A DNA stretch of 64,000 bases from PALSA-610 sp038213435 (lineage in GTDB: Bacteria > Actinomycetota > Acidimicrobiia > IMCC26256 > PALSA-610), in the NCBI GenBank assembly GCA_038213435.1, contig JBBQTI010000001.1, forward strand, positions 1-64,000. Reading direction: 5' to 3'. The notes beneath the pieces were generated by a model. The model did not search any database and was not told where the DNA came from. It was given only the letters and a program-made list of their open reading frames with translations. Within the stretch, counting starts at the first letter, position 1; each line of letters begins with the position of its first letter. The translations under genes and the position numbers were made by a program. Positions 14,998-22,242 of this stretch are shown one piece after another.

Positions 14998-15960
14998 ATG
15001 TTCCCGGACGAGCTCGAGGACCTGTGGCACGACTTCCGGCGGAGCTTGGCCCGCCGGGGACGCTCGACCTCCACCCTTGCTGTCTACCGCAAGAGCTTCG
15101 AGCAGTTCTGGACCTGGGCGCTCAGCGAAGGATTCGCGGCCGACCCGGCGGTCGTCGATCACACGGTGATCAATCGTTGGACCGATCACCTCCTGACCGT
15201 GCCGGCGGTGCGCAACGGGCGTCCGATCCTGAGAGCCGATGCTGGGACCGGCGACCTGGTGGCGCAGACGATCGAACCGTCGACCCGTCGTATCCGCTAC
15301 GTGAATCTGCGGCCGTTCTTCAGTTGGTGGGCGAAGGAGTTCGACCGGACCAACCCGTTCGACCGGGCCGACGCGCCCGGCGAAGCGCACGCCGCGCCGA
15401 TACCCGTCGTGCCCCTCGACGATCTGCGCGCGCTGCTCGGCGCGTGTAGCGGCAAAGACTTCGCCGACCGGCGCGACCTCGCGGTGATCGGCGTCCTCAT
15501 CGACACCGGCGCCCGCCTCGGCGAGCTCCTCAATCTCGGCGTCGAGGACTGGGACCGCCGCAGCGACGTCTTGTTGTTGCGGGGCAAGACCGGCGCCCGC
15601 GCGGTGCCGATCTCCGCCAAGCTCGGCGAAACGCTGTCGCGTTACCTGCGCGTCCGCAAGGAACATCCGAAGGCGAGACTGCCCGCGTTGTGGCTCTCAC
15701 CGAAAGGCGCGTTGACCGAATCGGGCGTCGCGCAACTCCTGCGCCGCCGGTGCGCCCAGGCCGGTATCGAACGTATCCATCCCCACCAACTGCGCCACAC
15801 GTTCGCGCATGAGTTCCGCGCGGTCGGCGGCTCCGAAGGCGACCTCATGTACCTCGCGGGCTGGAAGTCGACCGCGATGGCGCACCGTTACGGACGTTCC
15901 GCCGCGGCGGAACGTGCGCAGGAATCTCTTCGGCGCCTCAGCCTCGGTGACCGGCTGTGA
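14998..15960 (+). CDS. Tyrosine recombinase/integrase of element 2
   Basis: The 320-residue protein has a SAM-like core-binding domain (DLWHDFRRSLARRGRSTSTL, SFEQFWTWALSEGF) and a catalytic domain with Arg in DTGARLGELLNLGVEDW, HPHQLRHTFAHEFRAVGG and a terminal Tyr in STAMAHRYGRSAAAER. It is closer to XerC/D-type recombinases than to integrase 1 and lacks the AP2-like arm-binding domain. ATG 14998 has GGAGG 5 bases upstream. It starts 98 bases from the tRNA 5' end and is the likely integrase of element 2. Confidence 0.92.
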   Translation: MFPDELEDLWHDFRRSLARRGRSTSTLAVYRKSFEQFWTWALSEGFAADPAVVDHTVINRWTDHLLTVPAVRNGRPILRADAGTGDLVAQTIEPSTRRIRYVNLRPFFSWWAKEFDRTNPFDRADAPGEAHAAPIPVVPLDDLRALLGACSGKDFADRRDLAVIGVLIDTGARLGELLNLGVEDWDRRSDVLLLRGKTGARAVPISAKLGETLSRYLRVRKEHPKARLPALWLSPKGALTESGVAQLLRRRCAQAGIERIHPHQLRHTFAHEFRAVGGSEGDLMYLAGWKSTAMAHRYGRSAAAERAQESLRRLSLGDRL

Positions 15961-16373
15961 AACGCAATCCGTTCAAGGGCATGCCCGACGTTCTCGTCTT
16001 CGTCCGCTGTGGCGGCAAGAGCGGTGTATGTCGAACGATCCAGGCTGCGGTCTTCTCGACGCCCGCGCCCGATAGGGGCGCGTTAATCGTCTACCGCAGT
16101 GACCGGCCGTGCAGATGTTTCGTGACGCCGGCGACGATCGCGATGAACCAGTCGGACGAGCTCGTCGCGATCGTCCGAGCCGCCGAGAGGACACGTGATC
16201 AATGTGTCCAGCAAGGCAAGACGTTCAAAGCCGTTGACTTTGTGGCGGCACCCCGGTCCGGCTCTCGGATCGGGAGTGCAATTTACGACACGGACGACAC
16301 GGAACGTGCCGCCCTTCATCGACTCAAGCTGCATCTCCTTGACGGCGGGAGCGATGCGGTAAAGTCTGACTAG
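15957..16373 (+). CDS. Hypothetical protein coupled to integrase 2
   Basis: A 138-residue protein whose GTG start overlaps the integrase stop by four bases (GTGA). The N-terminal half has three spaced cysteines (VRCGGKSGVC, RPCRCFVTP). The C-terminal half is helical and charged (DELVAIVRAAERTRDQCVQQ, TERAALHRLKLHLLDGG). I recognise no family. Coupling suggests a role with the recombinase, such as a directionality or regulatory factor; that is inference. Confidence 0.55.
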   Translation: MKRNPFKGMPDVLVFVRCGGKSGVCRTIQAAVFSTPAPDRGALIVYRSDRPCRCFVTPATIAMNQSDELVAIVRAAERTRDQCVQQGKTFKAVDFVAAPRSGSRIGSAIYDTDDTERAALHRLKLHLLDGGSDAVKSD

Positions 16374-16435
16374 CCCCGGCTGACTTCTGGCCGAAACTTC
16401 CTGGTTGTTCTGGCACGACACCATGACGAAAGGTC

Positions 16436-16705
16436 ATGGTTCTCGTGTCCAAACTCTCTCCAACGTCACGTTCACTCCGTGGACGGATAGGCGCCTACGC
16501 GGCGTTCGCCAAGCACGGTCGCGACAAGATGACCGCAGCGGCCCGCGCCGCGAATCCGTCGGCCGATAGCTACTGGCTCGACAAGGTCGACCCCGAGCGC
16601 GCCCTCCCCGAGAACGAGCGTCTCGTTCGGGCCGGGGATGCCAAACGCTCGTACTTCGCCGGCCTGGCGCTCAAGAGCGCACAAGCCCGGAAGAGGGCGA
16701 CATGA
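16436..16705 (+). CDS. Small conserved phage/prophage protein
   Basis: An 89-residue basic protein (SLRGRIGAYAAFAKHGRDKM, VDPERALPENERLVRAGDAK, FAGLALKSAQARKR). Small proteins of this pattern, ending in a lysine/arginine-rich LALKSAxARR tail, are common in actinobacterial prophage regions. Their function is not known to me. The ATG at 16436 follows GAAAGG; a GTG at 16445 is an alternative. It overlaps the next gene by four bases (ATGA). Confidence 0.65.
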   Translation: MVLVSKLSPTSRSLRGRIGAYAAFAKHGRDKMTAAARAANPSADSYWLDKVDPERALPENERLVRAGDAKRSYFAGLALKSAQARKRAT

Positions 16706-16947
16706 GGCCGCCCCCGAAAAAAGGAAGCGCCCCCCACGGGCGCCTCCCCAAAACCCTCACCACAACGACCACCAACCAGGGAGGCCATCCAGACTTTACC
16801 TCCCTGGCGGAGGCGAAGGTACGAATCGAGGCGGCAGCGACGTTGCTCGCGGCCGGTCTGCTCGAGCACGAATGCGAGCTCGCCGAGGGTGCGCTCGTGC
16901 ATCTCGACAAGGGGCTCGTCTTCCTCACCGTCGCGGGGGTGGCGTAA
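16702..16947 (+). CDS. Hypothetical protein of the element 2 operon
   Basis: An 81-residue protein with a disordered Pro/Lys/Thr-rich N-terminus and a helical C-terminus (LAEAKVRIEAAATLLAAGLL, EHECELAEGALVHLDKGLVF). It overlaps the preceding gene by ATGA, and its TAA is directly followed by the ATG of the next gene, so it is part of a tightly packed phage-type operon. No family is recognised. Confidence 0.6.
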   Translation: MRPPPKKGSAPHGRLPKTLTTTTTNQGGHPDFTSLAEAKVRIEAAATLLAAGLLEHECELAEGALVHLDKGLVFLTVAGVA

Positions 16948-17379
16948 ATGCCGGCGCCGTGGGTCTACGACGACGGTGGACGCCAAGCCGCCGGCTACAA
17001 GGGGCACGCTGGCGATTGCGCGGTGCGTGCCATCACTATCGCGACCGGCTTGTCGTACGCCGACGTGTACGCCGAGCTCAATCTCCTCGCACAAGACGAA
17101 CGACCCCGGCAGGGCCGCAAGCGGAGCAACGCGAGGACGGGCGTCCACAGTCGCACGGCCGGACGGTTCCTCGAAGCGCAAGGTTTCACGTGGGTATCGT
17201 GCATGGGGATCGGGACCGGGTGCACGACGCATCTACGTACGGACGAACTTCCTGCCGGTCGCCTCGTTACGAGACTCTCACGGCATTTCTGTGCCGTCGT
17301 CGACGGTGTCATCCACGACACCTTCGACACGACGCGCGACGGCACCCGATGCGTGTACGGATACTGGGCGGGGCCATGA
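16948..17379 (+). CDS. Papain-like (C39-type fold) cysteine peptidase-like phage protein
   Basis: The 143-residue protein contains GHAGDCAVRAITIATGLSYA near the N-terminus and LSRHFCAVVDGVIHDTFDTT near the C-terminus. A GDC-x-R-A-I/A cysteine followed about 90-100 residues later by His (HFCAVVDG) and Asp is the catalytic layout of compact papain-like/C39-fold proteins that recur in phages. It could process a phage protein or act on a host target; no evidence here decides that. Confidence 0.6.
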   Translation: MPAPWVYDDGGRQAAGYKGHAGDCAVRAITIATGLSYADVYAELNLLAQDERPRQGRKRSNARTGVHSRTAGRFLEAQGFTWVSCMGIGTGCTTHLRTDELPAGRLVTRLSRHFCAVVDGVIHDTFDTTRDGTRCVYGYWAGP

Positions 17380-17609
17380 CCGCCGTTCGTTGTTGGCTTG
17401 CCGGTTTCGGCGACCTCGAGAACGCGCTCGCTCATCTGGTGTTGGGCGCGCGCGCGTCCGCGGGGGCCGACGCGCCGAGCTACGTGCGCGAACGCGTCAT
17501 CGACTGGTTGGAGGTTCTCTTCACGGACGAAGCGCTCGACACGCTCGCCGACGAGCTCGCCGACGAGGCGATGACGGTGCGCACGCGCATCCAGAGGAGG
17601 GCGGCGTAA
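17376..17609 (+). CDS. Hypothetical phage operon protein
   Basis: A 77-residue, largely helical acidic protein (LAGFGDLENALAHLVLGARA, EVLFTDEALDTLADELADEA). Its ATG overlaps the upstream stop by ATGA, and its TAA overlaps the next ATG (TAATG). No family is recognised; it is supported as real by its two overlaps and consistent codon usage. Confidence 0.6.
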   Translation: MTAVRCWLAGFGDLENALAHLVLGARASAGADAPSYVRERVIDWLEVLFTDEALDTLADELADEAMTVRTRIQRRAA

Positions 17610-18244
17610 TGGCCGAACGTCGAACCGTCGATCCCGACGCGGAAGAGCGCTGGCACGAAACTGGAGAATGGGACGATCCTGTTCCGCTCGATGCGGCGCG
17701 CGCGCCGGTCCGTTTCCCGGTCGATGCCCTCCCCGACGCGATGGCGGTTTTCGTCGGTTGCGTCGCTTCGGCGACGCAAGTGCCGGCTGACCTTCCGGGC
17801 GTGTTGGTCCTCGAGGCGCTCGCAGCGGCCGCCGGCGGCCGGGTGGTCGTGGAGCCGCGTGCGGGTTGGGTCGAACCGACGAATTTGTACGCGGCGGTCG
17901 CGTTGCCGCCCGGCAACCGTAAGAGTGCCGTTTTCCAGATCGTGACGGCGCCGTTGCGCGTCGCGGAGAAGAAGGCGATCGAGTCGGTCGAGGCGATCAT
18001 CGGCGAGCTGATCGTCGAGAAGACGGTCGCGGAACAGAAGGCAACGGACGCGAAGCGAGCCGCGTCGCGTGCCGAAGATGCCGCCGACGCCACCCTTGAC
18101 AGCGACTCGGCCGGGAAGTTCAAGAAGTCCGCGAAGCAGACTGACGTCGGGAGGGGACACGCCGATGGATATTCAACAGTGGGAGACGCTCGCCGACCGG
18201 AGCCGGGTCGTGGGTGCGGGCGAACGTCTGGCGCTTGGTTTTGA
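17609..18244 (+). pseudogene. DUF3987-type replication protein, truncated
   Basis: The first 170 or so residues (RFPVDALPDAMAVFVGCVAS, TQVPADLPGVLVLEALAAAA, NLYAAVALPPGNRKSAVFQI, then a long coiled coil EKKAIESVEAIIGELIVEKT) match the N-terminus of DUF3987 primase/helicase-like proteins of phages and mobile elements, normally 450-550 residues. Homology ends near 18150, inside FKKSAK; the remaining frame is out-of-frame terminase DNA. A deletion has removed the ATPase core and everything up to the terminase nuclease domain. Confidence 0.75.
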
Positions 18245-18785
18245 CGGCAGCGTCTCTGATGACGAGACCGTGTTGATGGGCTGTACCGCCGACCTGTTCG
18301 TGTTCACGATTCGGGCGTGGGCGCGGCCTGAGGGGGCGCCCAAGTCGTGGCGGGTACCGCGCGACGAGGTGCACGCCGCGCTGGCCAGGGCCTTCGACCG
18401 CTACGACGTCGCGGTCGGCTATTTCGACCCACCCAAATGGTACGGGGAGCTCGATGAGTGGGCGACGAAGTACGGCGAGACGGTGGTGGTCGCGCTCGAC
18501 ACGAACCAGGGCCGGCGGTTCGCGCCGCCGTGCGACGCGTTCGCGACCGCGATCAACGAAGGGAAGCTGACCCATGATGGTGATCCGTTGTTGACGCAGG
18601 CACTCGCCGCGTGTGTGAAACGTCCGATCGGCCGGACTTCTGAGGACGGCGACGGCCGCACCCCGTGGGTTATCGCGAAGGCCGACACGCGCAAAATCGA
18701 CCGTGCGGTCGCCGCGGTGTTGGCGTTCGCTGCGGCGAATGACATGCCCGAACCGCCGGTCGACCCAGCGATGAACGTCTGGTGA
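18165..18785 (+). CDS. Terminase large subunit, nuclease-domain remnant
   Basis: The 206 residues (RLALGFDGSVSDDETVLMGC, DVAVGYFDPPKWYGELDEWA, FATAINEGKLTHDGDPLLTQ, then RKIDRAVAAVLAFAAANDMP) match the C-terminal RNase H-like nuclease of actinophage large terminases, with the metal-binding aspartates at GFDGS, FDPP and KIDRA. The N-terminal packaging ATPase is missing. An ATG at 18165 has GGAGGGG 8 bases upstream, so a nuclease-only protein could still be made. The 5' end overlaps the truncated DUF3987 frame. Confidence 0.85.
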   Translation: MDIQQWETLADRSRVVGAGERLALGFDGSVSDDETVLMGCTADLFVFTIRAWARPEGAPKSWRVPRDEVHAALARAFDRYDVAVGYFDPPKWYGELDEWATKYGETVVVALDTNQGRRFAPPCDAFATAINEGKLTHDGDPLLTQALAACVKRPIGRTSEDGDGRTPWVIAKADTRKIDRAVAAVLAFAAANDMPEPPVDPAMNVW

Positions 18786-18809
18786 CCGACCCCACGATTG
18801 GAATGCACG

Positions 18810-19040
18810 ATGATGGATGAGAGCCCACCCGTACAAGCCGGCCTCGACCTCCTACCCGACCGGCTGCAAAACGTCTGGCTCGCTGAAGTCACGGCACTCC
18901 TCCGGTTGCCTCTCGACTTGGAGGAGACGATCTCCGAGGCATGGATCGCGGCCAACGCGTACTTGATCTCGGCCCCTCCTGATGTCAGGGGCCACGCATG
19001 GCTGGCGTTCATTGAGCGGCTAAGGTTGGGGGCGACATAG
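18810..19040 (+). CDS. Hypothetical protein between terminase and capsid
   Basis: A 76-residue protein (LDLLPDRLQNVWLAEVTALL, RLPLDLEETISEAWIAANAY, GHAWLAFIERLRLGAT) predicted to be all-helical and acidic. In intact phages the portal and protease genes lie at this position, but this protein is neither. ATG 18810 has a weak GGA upstream. Function is unknown. Confidence 0.55.
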   Translation: MMDESPPVQAGLDLLPDRLQNVWLAEVTALLRLPLDLEETISEAWIAANAYLISAPPDVRGHAWLAFIERLRLGAT

Positions 19041-19207
19041 ATCGGCTCGGTAGCACTCGGCCTCGGCTCGGTAGCACTCGATCCGGTTCGCCCGACAGCA
19101 CCCGCGAATCTGCGGCCCGCTCTCACCGACCCGGAATCGACCCGCTACCACCCGCAGGCACGGCCCGCGACCACCCGGCACCGCCGCCGCACGCTCTTCG
19201 TGCCCGC
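19041..19207 (+). other. Intergenic segment with a short direct repeat
   Basis: The unit CGGCTCGGTAGCACTCG occurs twice in succession just after the stop codon at 19040. The remaining sequence up to the capsid gene is C-rich with no clear promoter. Confidence 0.5.
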
Positions 19208-19222
19208 GTGAAAGCCGAAACA

Positions 19223-20563
19223 ATGGATTCACTTATTGAGACCGTGCGCGCGAATCGTCGCGCCGCCGCAGAAGAACGCAAGGCCATCATCGACACCGCC
19301 GATCGCGCAGGCCGTCAAGATCTGAACGCCGCAGAGGATCGCCGTTTCCGCGCGCTGTCCAACGAGATCGAACTGGCCGACGAACGGATCGAGCAGCTCG
19401 AAGCCGAACAGGCTGGTTACCGCAGTGCCGGTGATGCGATGCGCCGCGCCGGCCTGTCAAGTGTCCGGGTCCGGTCCGAACCTCGCACCTATTCGCCTAC
19501 GGGTGAGCACGGGTACTTCAAGGATCTGGCCGAGGCAACGTTGCGGGGCGACCTCGAGAGTCGCCAGCGACTCGAACGTCACGCCCAGGAAGTGGCAACC
19601 GAACCCGAGTACCGCGACCTCACCAGGGTCGACGGTGCCGGCGCCGGTTACTTCGTCCCGCCCGTCTGGCTGATGTCCCAGTACGTCGCGCTTGCGCGCG
19701 CAGGCCGCGTCACCGCGAACCTTGTCAGGTCTTCGCCGTTGCCGGCCGGAACCGATTCCATCAACATTCCGAAGGTGTCGACCGGGACCGCGACTGCGAT
19801 CCAAACGGCCGACAACAGTGCGCTGCAGGAAACGGATTTGGTAGACACGTCGATCTCGGCGGGCGTGAAAACGATCGCCGGCCAACAGGACGTGAGCCTT
19901 CAGGCACTCGAACAAAGTCCGGTCAACTTCGACGAAATCATCTTCGCCGACCTCGTCGCAGACCTGAACACCAAGATCAACTTGCAGGTACTGTCCGGTT
20001 CGAACAGCTCCGGTCAAGTGCAGGGTCTGCTCGGCCAGTCCGGGATCGGCAGCGTCGTCTACACGGACGCGTCGCCGACCGTTCCCGAGTTGTACAGCAA
20101 GCTCGCCGACGCGGTGCAACGCGTGAATACCGGCCGGTTCTTGCCGCCGGACAGCATGGTCATGCACCCCCGCCGTTGGGCCTGGTTCCTCGTAGCTCTC
20201 GACACGCAGAACCGTCCGCTCGTTGTCCCCGACGCGTCGGGGCCGACGAACGCGGTCGGCAACATGAACGTGCCGGCCACCGAGGGGTATGTCGGCAAAA
20301 TCATGGGGTTGAACACGTACGTCGATCCGGGGTTGCCGATCACGAACGGTGCCGGCACCAACGAAGACGTCATCGTCGTGATGCGTTCCCAAGATCTGCT
20401 GCTGTTCGAGAGCAACATCAAGACACGGGTACTACCCGATGTCGGTAGCGGAACCCTCACCGTTCGATTACAGACGTACGCGTACATTGGGTTCACCGCC
20501 GCGAGATATCCGGCTTCGATCAGTGTGGTGTCAGGTTCGGGACTTTCTGCCCCGGTCTTTTGA
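19223..20563 (+). CDS. HK97-fold phage major capsid protein
   Basis: The 446-residue protein has an N-terminal coiled-coil scaffold-like delta region (DSLIETVRANRRAAAEERKA, FRALSNEIELADERIEQLEA). The HK97 capsid fold follows, with GYFVPPVWLMSQYVALARAG, NIPKVSTGTATAIQTADNSA, and the late domain MVMHPRRWAWFLVALDTQNR. I prefer ATG 19223; an in-frame GTG lies at 19208. No portal, prohead protease, tail or lysis genes are nearby, so this is either a prophage remnant or a satellite that keeps its own capsid protein. Confidence 0.92.
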   Translation: MDSLIETVRANRRAAAEERKAIIDTADRAGRQDLNAAEDRRFRALSNEIELADERIEQLEAEQAGYRSAGDAMRRAGLSSVRVRSEPRTYSPTGEHGYFKDLAEATLRGDLESRQRLERHAQEVATEPEYRDLTRVDGAGAGYFVPPVWLMSQYVALARAGRVTANLVRSSPLPAGTDSINIPKVSTGTATAIQTADNSALQETDLVDTSISAGVKTIAGQQDVSLQALEQSPVNFDEIIFADLVADLNTKINLQVLSGSNSSGQVQGLLGQSGIGSVVYTDASPTVPELYSKLADAVQRVNTGRFLPPDSMVMHPRRWAWFLVALDTQNRPLVVPDASGPTNAVGNMNVPATEGYVGKIMGLNTYVDPGLPITNGAGTNEDVIVVMRSQDLLLFESNIKTRVLPDVGSGTLTVRLQTYAYIGFTAARYPASISVVSGSGLSAPVF

Positions 20564-20707
20564 GTAGTCGCCGAAGCTGCGCGGGGTTGACCTCCTGCCT
20601 GCGCGGCTTCGGCGCTCGGTTGGGCTGCGCCGGTCAGACATGTCGGCGCAGCCCGACCTGTACTTGCGCTCGCGGCCGCGACTGGATGGACAACTTTGGA
20701 GGGAGCG

Positions 20708-20884
20708 ATGAACGTCGCGCTCGTCAGATGGCTGCAGCAATCAGGTGCCGCCGATCGTCCCGTCGTACTCGTGCACAAGGGCGTCCGAGTAGAGATCCCG
20801 CGCCTCGACGCAACCGCCGAGGCGATCCGGGCCGTCATCGCGCGCATCGACCGCGGCGAACCTCCCGAAGCCGCGTCGCTCTAA
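20708..20884 (+). CDS. Small hypothetical protein downstream of the capsid gene
   Basis: A 58-residue protein (MNVALVRWLQQSGAADRPVV, LVHKGVRVEIPRLDATAEAI) with a strong ribosome-binding site (GGAGGGAGCG directly before ATG 20708). Its position after the capsid gene would suit a head-tail connector or head decoration gene, but it is too short to assign. Confidence 0.6.
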   Translation: MNVALVRWLQQSGAADRPVVLVHKGVRVEIPRLDATAEAIRAVIARIDRGEPPEAASL

Positions 20885-20960
20885 TGGGACCGCGCCGCCG
20901 GCTGCGGGGTCGACGACGCAGCCATGCCCCGGTTTACGCGTAAGCTCGTTGCGCGGCGAC

Positions 20961-21032
20961 CTGCTTGGGCCTCCCGGCCAGCATGGCGGCGACCGGCGAT
21001 CAAGTCCTCGCGCGGACTTGATCCCCAAGCAG
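20961..21032 (+). other. Nested inverted repeats, possible structured RNA
   Basis: CTGCTTGGG (20961-20969) pairs with CCCAAGCAG (21024-21032). Inside it GATCAAGTCC (20998-21007) pairs perfectly with GGACTTGATC (21014-21023) across a 6-base loop. A small GCCA-GCA-TGGC hairpin lies between. The outer stem directly abuts the inner one, giving a multi-branched fold. Confidence 0.4.
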
Positions 21033-21205
21033 CTCGACGAACCGTGCATCGGACTGGTTGGTCGATCACCCAGTCGACCTTTACTGAGGGCGCGCCCGGC
21101 GGACGCCTCGGAGGGACCCCCAGACGCGACCCGCCAGACGCGACCCGCCGCGACCGTAGACGCGAAGCGGCCCGGTCCTCGGGACTGCCGACAGACCGGG
21201 CCGCG

Positions 21206-21229
21206 AAGTCTCCACCGCGGTGGAGACTT
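21206..21229. terminator. Perfect 24-bp palindrome, probable bidirectional terminator
   Basis: AAGTCTCCACCG is followed immediately by its reverse complement CGGTGGAGACTT, with a short T run afterwards on the plus strand (ACTTTCG). It lies 3 bases from the stop codon of the minus-strand gene at 21233 and downstream of the plus-strand phage operon, where a convergent terminator is expected. Confidence 0.55.
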
Positions 21230-21232
21230 TCG

Positions 21233-21556
21233 TTACGACGAAGCGTCCTCGGGACGGTGGTCGGCCGCGTCGGTGAAGTCGTTGCCGATGCTGTTCGCCA
21301 TATCGAACAGGTCTTTTGCGCCGATCACGCGATAGATGAACTGGCCGAGGCCGTCCCGTTCCTCTTTGTCAACTCCCTCGAGCGCCGCCCTTTCGACCTT
21401 GTCGGCCTCGATCAGCACGGCCCGGATGCGGCGGGGCAGTTCACCGTGCTCGGGTGTGAGTTGCATGAGTTCCTCGGTGAGCTTTTCGATCTCGTCGATG
21501 AGGGATGCCGGCGCGACCGCGGAGCGGTCGAACCAGGCTGGTGTCGTCGTGGTCAT
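21233..21556 (-). CDS. Hypothetical helical protein near the right end of element 2
   Basis: A 107-residue protein (SLIDEIEKLTEELMQLTPEH, AVLIEADKVERAALEGVDKE, YRVIGAKDLFDMANSIGNDF). It is rich in acidic heptads and probably forms a coiled coil. I chose the second ATG (21556), which has GGGAGG at a good distance; the ATG nine bases upstream would leave no spacing. It is the last gene before the right att copy, on the opposite strand to the phage genes. No family is recognised. Confidence 0.6.
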   Translation of the reverse strand: MTTTTPAWFDRSAVAPASLIDEIEKLTEELMQLTPEHGELPRRIRAVLIEADKVERAALEGVDKEERDGLGQFIYRVIGAKDLFDMANSIGNDFTDAADHRPEDASS

Positions 21557-21653
21557 GCGTTGCATCCTCCCTTGTCGTAGAGCAAGAGATTCGGCGGGCA
21601 CGCTCGGAGATGACCAGGACATTCACGCTCCAGCGCATCGCTTACCGATGGCC

Positions 21654-21694
21654 GATTATGAGTCCCCTGCTCTGACCACTGAGCTACGGGCCCG
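21654..21694 (-). repeat. Right attachment site: 5' half of the CAT-anticodon tRNA
   Basis: Bases 21654-21694 are identical over 41 bases to 14860-14900: the acceptor 5' strand, D-arm and anticodon loop of the tRNA. The 3' half is missing. Together with the 3' half at 10249-10290 it would rebuild one complete tRNA gene if everything between were excised, so these are the two halves of the original chromosomal target. Confidence 0.85.
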
Positions 21695-21762
21695 CAACGT
21701 GAGAGCGTACGCGGCGCCGGCGTCGGGCTGCGGAAACGACTTCGCTCGAGCGAGTTCCCGAC

Positions 21763-22242
21763 TTACGCGCTCGCGGGCTCGCTCGAGCGCGCGGCGGGCC
21801 GACGCGCGCGGAGCCATGCATCCGGAACCCACGCGCCGGCACACAATGCGACGCCACCCAGGAGCGCGACCTTCGGTCCCCATCCGAGGCGAGCGGTGCC
21901 CGCGAGTTGACGGAACGCGCCGGCCGAGAGCACCGAGACCACCAGCGCGGCCAGCGCGACGAACCGCGCACCCCGGCTGCGCGCGCCGAGGAGGCCGTAC
22001 ACGATCCAGCTGACCGCGCCGAGCGCGGGCACGAGATACCAGAGAATCGTCAACCTTGCGGCCGAGAGCGCGGGTACGTGCTTGCCGAGCGCGACGAGCG
22101 TGTCGACGAGCGCGTGGCCGCGCAGCCCGCTCCCAGTGCCCCGCGCGATCCAGTGCATGAACGCCGATGCGAGGAGCGCGGCACCGCCGCCGAGGTAGCA
22201 GCCGTCGGCGAACCGCGCGCGTCGTCGCGAGACCTCACCCAT
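21763..22242 (-). CDS. Small integral membrane protein
   Basis: A 159-residue protein with about four hydrophobic segments (GGGAALLASAFMHWI, LTILWYLVPALGAVSWIVYG, VALAALVVSVLSAGAFRQLA, VALLGGVALCAGAWV). ATG 22242 overlaps the stop of the upstream gene (ATGGGTGA), so it is co-translated with the large membrane-anchored protein and, above it, an ECF sigma factor. No family is recognised. Confidence 0.7.
   Translation of the reverse strand: MGEVSRRRARFADGCYLGGGAALLASAFMHWIARGTGSGLRGHALVDTLVALGKHVPALSAARLTILWYLVPALGAVSWIVYGLLGARSRGARFVALAALVVSVLSAGAFRQLAGTARLGWGPKVALLGGVALCAGAWVPDAWLRARRPAARSSEPASA

Larger units (their letters stand above)
20885..21232. other. 348-bp non-coding stretch with nested inverted repeats
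   Basis: No credible gene is present. It contains the nested stem-loops at 20961-21032, a 14-base direct repeat AGACGCGACCCGCC near 21122-21149, and the palindrome at 21206-21229. It separates the plus-strand phage genes from the minus-strand gene at 21233. Confidence 0.5.

Noticed and set aside
18150..18244. C-terminal tail of the DUF3987-like protein as a real domain
   Set aside because: It is the wrong frame of the terminase gene and has no family similarity.
21654..21694. Separate tRNA gene
   Set aside because: Only the 5' half and anticodon loop are present; it is an att copy.
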